64,000 nucleotides of DNA from Aliidongia sp035943795 (GTDB lineage Bacteria > Pseudomonadota > Alphaproteobacteria > ATCC43930 > CGMCC-115725). The stretch is taken from positions 44,110-108,109 of the forward strand of contig NZ_DASZBY010000036.1 of the NCBI RefSeq assembly GCF_035943795.1, written 5' to 3'. A model generated the notes under the pieces. It searched no databases and was not told the DNA's origin. It was given only the letters and a program-made list of their open reading frames with translations. Position numbers and translations under genes: made by a program. Shown piece by piece: positions 14,223 through 21,908 of this stretch (within the stretch, counting starts at the first letter, position 1; the number at the start of each line of letters is the position of its first letter).

Positions 14223-14400
14223 ACCCCAGCGGGCCGTGGGTATCCGGCCTTTCCTCCCAGGACTCTGCGGGGCGCTTGAGGCGCTGTGAACCGAAGGCGC
14301 CCGCAGCCTTTTGAGAGGGTAGGGGAAGACCTCCCCGAACGCACCAACCCACGACACGGCGCCCGGTTGCGGCTGTGTCAAAGATTTTCCGGAGAGCCAG
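14223..14400 (+). other. Non-coding gap with two small hairpins
   Basis: No convincing gene. GCGC-TTGAG-GCGC (14272..14284) and GGGGA-AGACC-TCCCC (14322..14336) can form hairpins. Neither is followed by a T run, so a standard terminator is unlikely. A leader, attenuator or small RNA is possible. The next gene has GGAGAG just before its start. Confidence 0.35.
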
Positions 14401-14550
14401 ATGACCCGTCAGATCCGCACCGTCGAAACCCTGGCAGCGCACCGCGAGAAGATGGACCGGAAGCGGCATGCCCGATCGCTCAAGGGTCGCCGGAACATGT
14501 CGTATGTCGCGCCCAAGGAATGGGTCCGCGTCACGCCTTGCTCGGCATAG
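14401..14550 (+). CDS. 49-residue basic phage peptide
   Basis: MTRQIRTVETLAAHREKMDR begins a strongly basic, Arg/Lys-rich product ending APKEWVRVTPCSA. GGAGAG is placed 6 nt before the ATG. High charge suggests nucleic-acid contact, but there is no recognised domain. Confidence 0.5.
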   Translation: MTRQIRTVETLAAHREKMDRKRHARSLKGRRNMSYVAPKEWVRVTPCSA

Positions 14551-14562
14551 GGGTTGGTCGCC

Positions 14563-14850
14563 ATGACCCAGACCAAGCCCTCAGACGTCGGCGGCATCGC
14601 GGGCGAGCAGCTGCGATCGATCATCGACCGGGTCGAGCGCCTCGACGAGGAGATCAAGGCCCTCAACGAGGACAAAAAGGACGTGTTCGCCGAAGCCAAG
14701 GGCAACGGCTTCGACACCAAGATCATCAAGCGGATCATCCAGATCCGGCGCCGCGATCGATCCGAGCTCGACGAGGAAGAGACCATGCTCGAAATCTACA
14801 TGCGCGCGCTCGGCATGCTGCCCGACTTCGACGAGCAGGAGGCGGCATAG
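14563..14850 (+). CDS. GapR-like (DUF2312) DNA-binding protein
   Basis: 95 residues from the ATG at 14563. The sequence GEQLRSIIDRVERLDEEIKA, followed by EDKKDVFAEAKGNGFDTKII and a basic IRRRDRSELDEEE, then MRALG, matches the GapR/UPF0335 family of alphaproteobacteria throughout. GapR is a nucleoid protein that binds overtwisted DNA ahead of polymerases and stimulates topoisomerases. A copy in a phage early operon may help replication of phage DNA or influence host chromosome replication; this is inferred. It is not the only possible host-derived gene here, but it is the clearest. Confidence 0.8.
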   Translation: MTQTKPSDVGGIAGEQLRSIIDRVERLDEEIKALNEDKKDVFAEAKGNGFDTKIIKRIIQIRRRDRSELDEEETMLEIYMRALGMLPDFDEQEAA

Positions 14851-14853
14851 GCC

Positions 14854-15273
14854 ATGGAGCCGATCGTCATCACCCTCGACGGCGTGCCCTGCGGTAAGGG
14901 GCGCCCGCGTTTCTCGCGCAAGACCGGAGGCTGCTTCACGCCGGCGAAGACCCGGAATTACGAGAGCGACCTGAAGGTGATGGCCCAGATCGCCATGGTG
15001 GGCAAGAACCCGCTCGAAGGCGCGCTCCAGATTTCCATCTATGCCGCGTTTCCGGTGCCGGCCAGCTGGTCGCAGAAGAAGCGCGCCGCGGCGCTCGCCG
15101 GCGAGATCCGTCCGGCCGGCAAGCCCGACTACGACAACGTGGCAAAGATCGTCGGCGACGCGCTGAACCAGATCGTCTGGCGCGACGACTCCCAGATCGT
15201 CTCGGCCGCCGTCCACAAGCATTACAGCGAAAAGCCGACGCTCAAGCTGGCCGTATGGGGAGCATCTTCATGA
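14854..15273 (+). CDS. rusA: RusA-type Holliday junction resolvase
   Basis: 139 residues. GVPCGKGRPRF at the start and KPDYDNVAKIVGDALNQIVW followed by RDDSQI match RusA, including the metal-binding aspartates of the PDxDN and DD motifs. RusA cuts four-way junctions formed in phage recombination. It is in the rightward early operon, whereas Bet is in the leftward operon. Its stop overlaps the next start by 4 nt. Confidence 0.9.
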   Translation: MEPIVITLDGVPCGKGRPRFSRKTGGCFTPAKTRNYESDLKVMAQIAMVGKNPLEGALQISIYAAFPVPASWSQKKRAAALAGEIRPAGKPDYDNVAKIVGDALNQIVWRDDSQIVSAAVHKHYSEKPTLKLAVWGASS

Positions 15274-15572
15274 CCGCCCGTCTCGTCACCCGCATCCGCC
15301 AGATCCAGCTTGAGCGCATCGCCGCCACCCTGGTCTGCGAGCGCTTTCCACAGGCCGAGGTCAGCTCGGTGAAAGACCTGATCGTCGTCAAAAACGGCGA
15401 CCGGGTCGGCTGCCTCTACTTCCGCGCCTCCGAGCGTCACCTGTCTAAGGAAAAGCGCGCCGAGCATGGTCGGCTGCGGGCGCACAAGCTGCAGGTCTTC
15501 GTCTGCCAGTCCGAGATGGACATCCGGTTCGCGCTCGATGCTCTGCCCCGGTTGCGGAGGATCGAGGCATGA
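15270..15572 (+). CDS. Hypothetical early protein
   Basis: 100 residues from the ATG at 15270 (ATGA overlap with rusA). The N-terminal helix IRQIQLERIAATLVCERFPQ is followed by a strand-rich section (VKDLIVVKNGDRVGCLYFRA) and KLQVFVCQSEMD. The layout could fit a small nuclease-like fold, but no catalytic set is evident. Function not assigned. Confidence 0.5.
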   Translation: MTARLVTRIRQIQLERIAATLVCERFPQAEVSSVKDLIVVKNGDRVGCLYFRASERHLSKEKRAEHGRLRAHKLQVFVCQSEMDIRFALDALPRLRRIEA

Positions 15573-15826
15573 AACCCATGACCAAGACCCAGGCCCGCGC
15601 GGCCGGCCTCGCCGTGTACCAGGGTGCTCCCTGCATCCGTGGGCACGCCGGCAAACGATTTGCGGGGAACGGCGAATGCGTCGATTGCCATCATGACCGC
15701 AATCACGTCCCGAGCCGCTTTCGTGCCGTAAGTGCGGACCGCCCGAAGTCCGTCGCCCATCCCCACGTGATCGAGAGCGACTTCATCCAGGTCCCGACCC
15801 TCGCTCGTCTCAAGGCGGGGAAGTGA
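15569..15826 (+). CDS. Cys/His zinc-knuckle phage protein
   Basis: 85 residues with APCIRGHAGKRFAGNGECVD followed by CHHDRN. The spacing Cys-x2-Gly-His, Cys-x2-Cys-His-His is a small zinc site; it resembles the CxRC units of the next gene. The start is within an ATGA overlap. The C-terminal half is basic and unstructured-looking. Confidence 0.55.
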   Translation: MKPMTKTQARAAGLAVYQGAPCIRGHAGKRFAGNGECVDCHHDRNHVPSRFRAVSADRPKSVAHPHVIESDFIQVPTLARLKAGK

Positions 15827-16239
15827 TGGCCGATCGTCAGTCCCAGAACGCGCGTCTCCAGGGATCACCCTGCGCCCGATGCAGCGGCACCGAACGCTAT
15901 GCCAACGGGCATCGCTGTGTGGCCTGCCAGTCGGCACGGCGACCACGCTCGATGAAGATCAAGCTGGAGCCGGCCGCATCCCGCGCCGAAGCGATCAAAC
16001 TCGGCCGCGTCCATTATTACGGCGCCCCCTGCAAGCGCTGCGGAGGGACGAAGCGCTACAAGCAGAGCTGGGGCTGCGTCGCCTGCGCGATCGCGGCCAG
16101 CACCGCCCGCCAGCACGGCCTGCGGGAGGCCAAGTGGCTGCCCAACGGCGAGCCCGTCCCTGCCGGGTGGGTCGAGCGCGAACCCCTTGGCCATCACGCT
16201 CACTATGGGCGACTGATCTGCCGGCAGGTGCCGGCATGA
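15826..16239 (+). CDS. Protein with two tandem CxRC/CVAC zinc ribbons
   Basis: 137 residues from the ATG at 15826 (TGATG with the previous stop; a GTG at 15823 is also possible). Two copies of one unit are visible: SPCARCSGTERYANGHRCVA followed by C (about residues 15-35) and APCKRCGGTKRYKQSWGCVA followed by C (about 66-86). Each would bind one zinc. The preceding gene encodes a diverged third unit. The C-terminal tail contains a His-rich GHHAHYGR. It is probably nucleic-acid binding, by analogy with small zinc ribbons. Confidence 0.6.
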   Translation: MADRQSQNARLQGSPCARCSGTERYANGHRCVACQSARRPRSMKIKLEPAASRAEAIKLGRVHYYGAPCKRCGGTKRYKQSWGCVACAIAASTARQHGLREAKWLPNGEPVPAGWVEREPLGHHAHYGRLICRQVPA

Positions 16240-16508
16240 CCGACTCCCCCACCTATCCCAAATACTTCGCCCAGGTCGGCACCAAGGCCAGATGCATCCA
16301 GGGCCATGACGTTGCTCTGTTCATCGAGCCCTTGATGGACGGGGAGACGTTCCTGATCGACCGGCACCTGGGCTCCTGGCTCATCCCGATTGAATCCCGT
16401 CACCACGGGCTCTGCACCTGCGGGAAGCCGTTCTCGATCGGGCATGGCGTGGCGGCTCAGGTCATGGTCGGAAATGACTGGGTGCCGCACCGGGGCGGGG
16501 TGCTGTGA
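16236..16508 (+). CDS. Hypothetical protein with Cys/His motifs
   Basis: 90 residues with KARCIQGHDVALFIEPLMDG and HHGLCTCGKPF. These Cys/His groups may bind zinc. No family recognised. ATGA overlap at the start and GTGA with the methyltransferase gene at the end. Confidence 0.5.
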   Translation: MTDSPTYPKYFAQVGTKARCIQGHDVALFIEPLMDGETFLIDRHLGSWLIPIESRHHGLCTCGKPFSIGHGVAAQVMVGNDWVPHRGGVL

Positions 16509-17224
16509 TCGCGATCGATCTCTTCTCGTGCATCGGGTGCCATGTGATCGGCTTCCAGCGCGCAGGCATCGAGACGATAGCCCTTTGCGAAAAGCGCCCG
16601 GCACGCCGCGCCATTCTGGCCAAGAATTTCCCGGAGATCGACATCTATGAGGCCGTCGAGTGGTTTCCTTCCATCCCTGCGGACATCATCATCGGCGGTC
16701 CGCCCTGCCAACGAACAAGCGTCGCTTCAGCCATTCACGGCTATCGGAGTGGCGCGAGCCTCTGGCCGTGGATGCTCAGTGCCGGGATCAACGCCTGCGC
16801 AGAATGGTTTGTCGTGGAGCAGCCGCCCGGAAATTCGTCGTGGGAAGCCGAAGTCTCTGCAGATCTTTCGGGAATTGGCTACCACGTCGCGCGATTTGAG
16901 TTTGGCGCTCACGATATTGGTGCGCCGTATATTCGCCGGCGAGTGTTCCTGGTTGCCTGCACCAGCCTGCAGAGACTGGCGCTCACCCGGGCTGCGCTCC
17001 CATCCGCGATTGACACAGTCAAGAGGGCAGCAGATGCCCGAGGTTCTTGGTCAGCGGATCAGCTCGGAACTCTACGAGTGGATGCTCAATCTGCCGGAGA
17101 GATGGACCGAGACTCCCGAGCCAACAGGGTCAGAACCGAGCGCATAGAGGCCCTTGGCGACAGCAACCCTCCGGAGATGGCCGAGGTCATCGGGCGCGCA
17201 ATCATGGCCTCGGTGTCAGCATGA
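16505..17224 (+). CDS. DNA cytosine-5 methyltransferase
   Basis: 239 residues, GTG start overlapping the previous stop. Motif I DLFSCIGCHVIGFQRAG binds S-adenosylmethionine; motif IV GGPPCQRTS carries the catalytic Cys68. Motif VI reads VEQPPG where ENV is usual; motif VIII is RRRVFLVA, and motifs IX/X appear as LGDSNPPEMAEVIGRAI. The target-recognition part is very short, as in other small phage C5 methylases. No restriction enzyme is nearby, so it is a solitary enzyme that may protect phage DNA against host restriction. Activity with the altered motif VI is uncertain. Confidence 0.85.
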   Translation: MIAIDLFSCIGCHVIGFQRAGIETIALCEKRPARRAILAKNFPEIDIYEAVEWFPSIPADIIIGGPPCQRTSVASAIHGYRSGASLWPWMLSAGINACAEWFVVEQPPGNSSWEAEVSADLSGIGYHVARFEFGAHDIGAPYIRRRVFLVACTSLQRLALTRAALPSAIDTVKRAADARGSWSADQLGTLRVDAQSAGEMDRDSRANRVRTERIEALGDSNPPEMAEVIGRAIMASVSA

Positions 17225-17508
17225 TCGTCTGCATCCCCCATCCCCTCCGCCACACCCTGCACAAGGCATGGCACTTCCTGGCCCACAAGCACCGCGCCGC
17301 CATGGTGGTCAGCGTCTCGTGCTTCGTGTTGCCCGGCGCCGCAATTCTTGGGGTGATCCTAGACGCCTACATCGCTCCGGACTGGTCTCAGCCGATGGAT
17401 GGGTTTGCGGAGCGGGGCGTTCCGATGTCGGTCCCGGAGCCATCGACGATCGCTCTGCTGCTGCCGGGGATCCTGGTCGTGGGCTGGATGATGCGGGGGC
17501 GCAAGTGA
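17221..17508 (+). CDS. Small membrane protein with PEP-CTERM-like C-terminus
   Basis: 95 residues. A basic His-rich N-terminus is followed by a hydrophobic segment (MVVSVSCFVLPGAAILGVIL). The C-terminus VPEPSTIALLLPGILVV with the basic end MMRGRK has all three parts of a PEP-CTERM sorting signal: Val-Pro-Glu-Pro, a hydrophobic helix and an Arg-rich tail. PEP-CTERM proteins are handled by exosortase in Gram-negative hosts. No exosortase gene is in the window. The start is in an ATGA overlap. Confidence 0.6.
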   Translation: MIVCIPHPLRHTLHKAWHFLAHKHRAAMVVSVSCFVLPGAAILGVILDAYIAPDWSQPMDGFAERGVPMSVPEPSTIALLLPGILVVGWMMRGRK

Positions 17509-17693
17509 CCCGACGCATGAACGGGAACCAATGGAAGCGCGCCGCGAATGCGGATGAGGAGCCGTGCATAGTCTGCGGTGGATCGCTCGACTGCGATCAA
17601 TGCGATGGATCGGGATGCGATTATGGCGAGACCTGCATTCTGTGCGGGGGCTCCGGTCTTTGCTGGATGTGCCAAGAAAAGATCGAGCCATGA
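17505..17693 (+). CDS. Cysteine-rich DnaJ-type zinc-finger protein
   Basis: 62 residues with nine cysteines in CIVCGGSLDCDQCDGSGCDY and CILCGGSGLCWMC. These are repeated CxxCxGxG-like units that would bind two zincs. Starts at a GTG overlapping the previous stop. Similar small proteins occur elsewhere in this prophage (6240, 58072). Confidence 0.6.
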   Translation: MTRRMNGNQWKRAANADEEPCIVCGGSLDCDQCDGSGCDYGETCILCGGSGLCWMCQEKIEP

Positions 17694-17956
17694 CCCCTCT
17701 CAACGACTCCCAGATAGCCCAGAGGGTGGCGGCAGAGCCCGAAGCCGAATTCAGCCTGCGCGCTGCGGGGAAATTCGCGGAGAAGCAGTACGAGATCGCC
17801 CTCTCGAAGCTCCAGTGGACGCCCTCGTCACCTTCCATAGACGGCGTCATCGCGCTGCTGCGGACCTATCTCGAATTCGGGCCATGGACTCCCGAGCAGA
17901 TCGACCGCATGTGCGCCGCCAAGCGCAAGCATCTTTCAGGCCGAGGCGCCCGATGA
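17690..17956 (+). CDS. Hypothetical protein upstream of DnaB
   Basis: 88 residues, helical (AEFSLRAAGKFAEKQYEIAL; then IDGVIALLRTYLEFGPWTPE). ATGA overlaps on both sides tie it to the DnaB gene. A helicase-loader role would fit the place, but there is no supporting motif. Confidence 0.5.
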   Translation: MTPLNDSQIAQRVAAEPEAEFSLRAAGKFAEKQYEIALSKLQWTPSSPSIDGVIALLRTYLEFGPWTPEQIDRMCAAKRKHLSGRGAR

Positions 17957-19452
17957 GCGCTGTGCAGGATCTCGTCACCCTCCAGAACCCCTTGCTGCGG
18001 GAGATGCCGAACAGCCTGGAGGCCGAGCAGTGCATCCTCGGAACGGTGCTGTTCAACAATGCCGTTCTGGAGCGGGTCGATTTCCTGTCGCCCCTGCATT
18101 TCTACGTGCCGGCGCATCAGCGGATCTTCGAAGCCATCCTGTCGATCGTCGGGGAAGGCAAGGTCGCGACGCCGATCTCTCTGGGCCCCTATTTCTCCAA
18201 CGATGCGGGGCTCCGCGACGCAGGCGGCACCAAATACCTGATCGACCTCTACAAGAACAACATGGGGCCGATGAACGCCGCCCAATATGGCCGGATGATT
18301 GTCGACGCCCACACCAGACGGGAGATCATCGAGGCCATTACCGATGCTCAGGCCGACGCGATCGAGCCGGCCCTGGAGGACGGCGCCGACAAGGTGCTGG
18401 AGCGCCTGCAGGAGCGCCTGGCGCTGATCGAGGCTGCAAGGGACACCACGGGCGAGCTGGGTCACGTCGCATCCGCCGTTGATGAGTCGATCGCCGCCGC
18501 CGAGCATGCCTACCAGAACCGCGGCAAGGTGACGGGCATCAGCACCGGCATCCGCATCCTGGACAATCGCATCGGCGGCCTGCAGCGGGGCGACCTGCTG
18601 ATTATCGCCGGCCGCCCGGGCATGGCCAAGACGGCACTCGCCACCAACATAGCCCAGAGCGCCGCCAGGGCCTATGCGGCGCATGTGGATGAGCGGGGCA
18701 AGCGCATCCTCGACAGCGGCGGTGTCGTCGCGTTCTTCAGCCTGGAAATGTCCGGCCGCCAGCTGGTCGACCGCATGCTGGCCGGCGAGTGCAATATCTC
18801 GACCGATCGCATTCGCGGCGGCGGCATCAGTCAGGAGGACTTCCAGGCCCTCTACGAAGAGAGCGCCCGGGTGCGCCGCCTGCCGTTATTCATCGACGAC
18901 CAGACCTCGATCACGATCGGCAGCATGAAATCCCGGGCCCGGAACGTCCGGCGCAAGCATGGCCTGGACCTGATCATCGTGGACTATCTCCAGCTCATGC
19001 GCGGCACCAGCAACCGGCGGGACGAGAACCGCACCCAGGAGATTTCCGAGATCACCCGCGGCCTCAAGACGATCGCGAAGGAACTCGACGTTCCGGTGAT
19101 CGCACTCTCGCAATTGAGCCGCGATGTCGAGCGCCGGGAAGACAAGCGCCCAGTCCTGGCCGACCTGCGGGACAGCGGCTCGATCGAGCAGGATGCCGAC
19201 ATCGTCATGTTCGTCTACCGCGAGGAATATTACCTCGCCAACACCGAGCCGGCGAAGCGCGAGAACGAGAGCCAGGACAAGTTCGAGGCGCGGCGGGTGG
19301 AATATTTCGAGCGCCTGACCGCGTCGGCAGGCAAGGGGGAAATCATCATCGCCAAGCAGCGCCACGGTGCGACCGGCAGCCTCAGCCTCCGGTTCGATGG
19401 CCCGCGCACCAAGTGGTACGACCAGTATGAGCAGGGAGCAGATTATGAGTGA
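17953..19452 (+). CDS. dnaB: Replicative DNA helicase, DnaB family
   Basis: 499 residues. The N-terminal domain begins NSLEAEQCILGTVLFNNAVL, as in DnaB. The RecA-like C-terminal domain has Walker A GRPGMAKTALA (Lys226), Walker B DLIIVDYLQLM and the later KQRHGATG. It unwinds DNA at phage forks and would recruit the host primase and polymerase, since no phage polymerase is present. Start overlaps the preceding stop by 4 nt. The next gene, a DUF1376 protein, overlaps its 3' end by 8 nt. Confidence 0.95.
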   Translation: MSAVQDLVTLQNPLLREMPNSLEAEQCILGTVLFNNAVLERVDFLSPLHFYVPAHQRIFEAILSIVGEGKVATPISLGPYFSNDAGLRDAGGTKYLIDLYKNNMGPMNAAQYGRMIVDAHTRREIIEAITDAQADAIEPALEDGADKVLERLQERLALIEAARDTTGELGHVASAVDESIAAAEHAYQNRGKVTGISTGIRILDNRIGGLQRGDLLIIAGRPGMAKTALATNIAQSAARAYAAHVDERGKRILDSGGVVAFFSLEMSGRQLVDRMLAGECNISTDRIRGGGISQEDFQALYEESARVRRLPLFIDDQTSITIGSMKSRARNVRRKHGLDLIIVDYLQLMRGTSNRRDENRTQEISEITRGLKTIAKELDVPVIALSQLSRDVERREDKRPVLADLRDSGSIEQDADIVMFVYREEYYLANTEPAKRENESQDKFEARRVEYFERLTASAGKGEIIIAKQRHGATGSLSLRFDGPRTKWYDQYEQGADYE

Positions 19453-20563
19453 TTCAGCGCTGCCGGATCCGCCCGTGTCGCCAGACATCGATATCACCGG
19501 ACTAGACGGGTTCATGTTGAACGTCCAACGCCTGTTCGCCTCCGAGCTTTGGGCACTCTCGACCGGGGACGAATTCAAGGCGGCCTTGGGCCTGTGGGGC
19601 AGGGCGTGGCAGCAGTCGCCGGCCGGCTCTCTGCCCGACGACGAGCGCGTTCTGTCGGCATTCTCTGGAGCAGGAAGCAAGTGGAAGAAGGTTAGGGACG
19701 TCGCGCTCCGGGGGTTCGTCAAGTGCTCCGATGGTCGCCTCTACCACGCCGTACTGTGCGAAGATGTGCGTAATGCCGCCAAGAAGAGGGAGGCATTCAA
19801 AGAGCGTACGAAAGCCGCTACGGAGGCAAGAAAGAGCCGCGTAGCGCAACGTGGCGACGACGTAACGTTGACGATAGACGATGACGTAACGTTGAACGTA
19901 ACGAGCGTTCAGGGACAGGGACAGTTAAGTAAGAAGGAAGAACAGGGCAAGGCATTGGCACTTGTACCGGTAGCCGCGAGCGCCGGGTCGCCTCCTGCCC
20001 AGCCGATGCCCAGACCAGACATCGTCTCGATGGCAGATCGAGGAGCCGCGATCGTGGCGGCCGATCCTGAGTTGGCTGCAGCGAAAGCCATCATCGCCGC
20101 ATTCGACGAGGTTCAGGAGGAGGTTTTCGCCGAGCGCCGTCGGCCATACCCGGCATCGTCGGACCTGACTGCGGCAAGGCTTTGGCTGGAAGCCGGCGCC
20201 GATCTGGAGCTCTGCCGGTGGGTGTTTTCCGCCCAGGCCCAGAAGATGCTTTCTGCAGGCAAAGAGCCGCCCAAGTCGTTGAATTTTCACAACGAAGATA
20301 TCCGGAATGCCATCGCGTCGCCGCCGAAGCGAGATTTTCCGACCGGGATATCGCCTGCCGAGCAACCCCGCACCGACCCGGTCCGAGAGAAGTGGTTCGG
20401 CCGTCTGGAGAACTATTTCAAGACCGGCCTGTGGCTCCCGTCCTGGGGAGAGAAGCCCTGCGCTCCAGGCGGCATCCGCAGCGAGCGGGCCGAGTATCCG
20501 GAGGACCTGGCGAACGAGCTTCGCCCAACCTCATCCCGAGACGACAAGACGGAGGCGGCATGA
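19445..20563 (+). CDS. DUF1376 phage replication protein
   Basis: 372 residues. The N-terminal 95 residues show the DUF1376 pattern: DEFKAALGLWGRAWQQSPAG, then SLPDDERVLSAFSGAG and DGRLYHAVL. This winged-helix domain is common in phage proteins that act at initiation of replication, often beside a helicase. The middle is low-complexity (residues about 125-190). The C-terminal part has WVFSAQAQKMLSAG and is conserved in a similar setting. It may act as origin binder or helicase loader. Confidence 0.75.
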   Translation: MSDSALPDPPVSPDIDITGLDGFMLNVQRLFASELWALSTGDEFKAALGLWGRAWQQSPAGSLPDDERVLSAFSGAGSKWKKVRDVALRGFVKCSDGRLYHAVLCEDVRNAAKKREAFKERTKAATEARKSRVAQRGDDVTLTIDDDVTLNVTSVQGQGQLSKKEEQGKALALVPVAASAGSPPAQPMPRPDIVSMADRGAAIVAADPELAAAKAIIAAFDEVQEEVFAERRRPYPASSDLTAARLWLEAGADLELCRWVFSAQAQKMLSAGKEPPKSLNFHNEDIRNAIASPPKRDFPTGISPAEQPRTDPVREKWFGRLENYFKTGLWLPSWGEKPCAPGGIRSERAEYPEDLANELRPTSSRDDKTEAA

Positions 20564-20715
20564 TGACCGACTACTACGCCCAGGCCATGCGGGAGTCCGA
20601 GAAGCGCATCGAGGAGTTGGAGCGCAAGGCAAGGATCGCCGACGTGGCCGCGGTCTTCGGGCTCGCGTTCGTTGGAATGATCGCGGCCGCCCTGTCGTGG
20701 TGGTGTCTGGCATGA
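20560..20715 (+). CDS. Small one-TM protein with N-terminal helix
   Basis: 51 residues: a charged coiled segment (RESEKRIEELERKARIADVA) followed by a hydrophobic helix (FGLAFVGMIAAALSWWCL). ATGA overlap at the start. Function unknown. Confidence 0.5.
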   Translation: MMTDYYAQAMRESEKRIEELERKARIADVAAVFGLAFVGMIAAALSWWCLA

Positions 20716-20921
20716 TCCCGATCCGATCCAACCTTGCACGCATCACCTCGAGCGGCTTCACGGACGACCAGAAGCGCCAGAGCGAATTCGAGATCGCCCG
20801 GCAGCTCTTCACCGAGCGCAAGGCGGTGGTGATCCCGTTCGACCATCCGCAAATGCAGGGGGCATTCCGGGCGATCGTCGAGGGGTTTGGGGAACAGCAT
20901 TACGGGGCGAGACGCAAGTGA
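20712..20921 (+). CDS. Hypothetical early protein
   Basis: 69 residues (MIPIRSNLARITSSGFTDDQ at the start), soluble, with KAVVIPFDHPQMQGAFRAIV. ATGA overlap upstream and GTGA downstream. No recognised family. Confidence 0.5.
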   Translation: MIPIRSNLARITSSGFTDDQKRQSEFEIARQLFTERKAVVIPFDHPQMQGAFRAIVEGFGEQHYGARRK

Positions 20922-21538
20922 ATTTGGGGGTGAAGATGACCGAGGTTTATGCGCTTCCCGCCGCGGCCGAACCGCATCCCATGTCGGCGATGGAACGGGT
21001 TCTGCAGTGGGTGTTCGCGGAGCAAAGGTGTAGAATGCCATGGCGGGTCGACCCGTCGATCTGCTTCGATGGCGGCCTAACCGCGAAGCCCCGCCGACGC
21101 GCTCAAGGGGGATGGGCGAATGCCGAGGCGAGTGCTGGCATGAAGGCGGGACGAGGCAGTGTCACGCTGACCAAGAATATCCACCCCCAAACCCACATCG
21201 TGATGGACGCGGTGAAAAACCTGCCGCCCCGACAGGCAGCGCTGGTCATCACCCACGGTCGCAAGCTCACCCGGCCGGACGAACTGCGCGGGCTGGAGCC
21301 GCGGTTGCGTCCCGTGTGGCGCCGGCCGGAAATCCGCCAGCCCCGCATCCAGGGCAAGGACCGGAACGGCCACTACGGATTCTGCGTGCTGGAGTGGGAG
21401 ATCTCCCCGGCGACGATCGCGGATGCCCGGGAAGCCGGCAGGCTGTGGCGCGAGGCCGTGGCGAAGCTGGAGCGGGAATTGGACGGATTGACGATCAACG
21501 GCTGGCTCATCGAGTCGGCGGAACGGAGGGTGGCGTGA
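20918..21538 (+). CDS. Hypothetical phage protein, possibly late regulator
   Basis: 206 residues from the GTG at 20918; an ATG at 20936 is possible. It has AMERVLQWVFAEQRCRMPWR, a central HPQTHIVMDAVKNLPPRQAA and a Trp-rich helical C-terminus. It occupies the place, after replication and before terminase, that late antiterminators hold in lambda-like phages, but no zinc or HTH motif supports this. Family not recognised. Confidence 0.5.
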   Translation: MNLGVKMTEVYALPAAAEPHPMSAMERVLQWVFAEQRCRMPWRVDPSICFDGGLTAKPRRRAQGGWANAEASAGMKAGRGSVTLTKNIHPQTHIVMDAVKNLPPRQAALVITHGRKLTRPDELRGLEPRLRPVWRRPEIRQPRIQGKDRNGHYGFCVLEWEISPATIADAREAGRLWREAVAKLERELDGLTINGWLIESAERRVA

Positions 21539-21906
21539 TGGTACATGCGCTGGATATGCGAACCGAAGATCTGCTGAAGATGCTGAAGGCTTGTTATGGG
21601 AAGGATCGGGTCGAGGTGGAGATTTCTGCTTGCGACGACGAGTCAGCCCAGACCATCCGCGCCTTGACCCAATCCCTCACCAGCCTTCGTGCCGTGCTGG
21701 CGGCCGAGAAGACCATCTGCGCGCAGCGCCAGGCGATCGTGATGGACCTGTCCGGTCGCCTGAACGCCATGGCCGCCGACATGGACAAGCTCAAGGCGGA
21801 GAAAGACGCGTTGGTCCGAGAACTGGCCGACATCAAGCCACGAGAGCCCGCGCCGCCGAAGGACAATCCGTTCGCGCGCCGGCACGATGGAAGGGGAGGG
21901 ATCTGA
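21538..21906 (+). CDS. Coiled-coil early protein
   Basis: 122 residues starting at an ATG in TGATG with the previous stop. Residues 40-100 form a helix (LTSLRAVLAAEKTICAQRQA, then DMDKLKAEKDALVRELADIK), and the C-terminus is basic and proline-rich. Probably oligomeric; no enzyme signature. Confidence 0.55.
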   Translation: MVHALDMRTEDLLKMLKACYGKDRVEVEISACDDESAQTIRALTQSLTSLRAVLAAEKTICAQRQAIVMDLSGRLNAMAADMDKLKAEKDALVRELADIKPREPAPPKDNPFARRHDGRGGI

Positions 21907-21908
21907 CT

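Noticed and set aside
15879..16508. Longer ORF joining the zinc-ribbon and following gene
   Set aside because: The first part is out of frame with the zinc-ribbon gene; only 16236..16508 has an ATGA-coupled start.
16505..17224. Restriction-modification system around the methyltransferase
   Set aside because: Neighbouring genes are small zinc and membrane proteins without nuclease motifs; the enzyme appears solitary.
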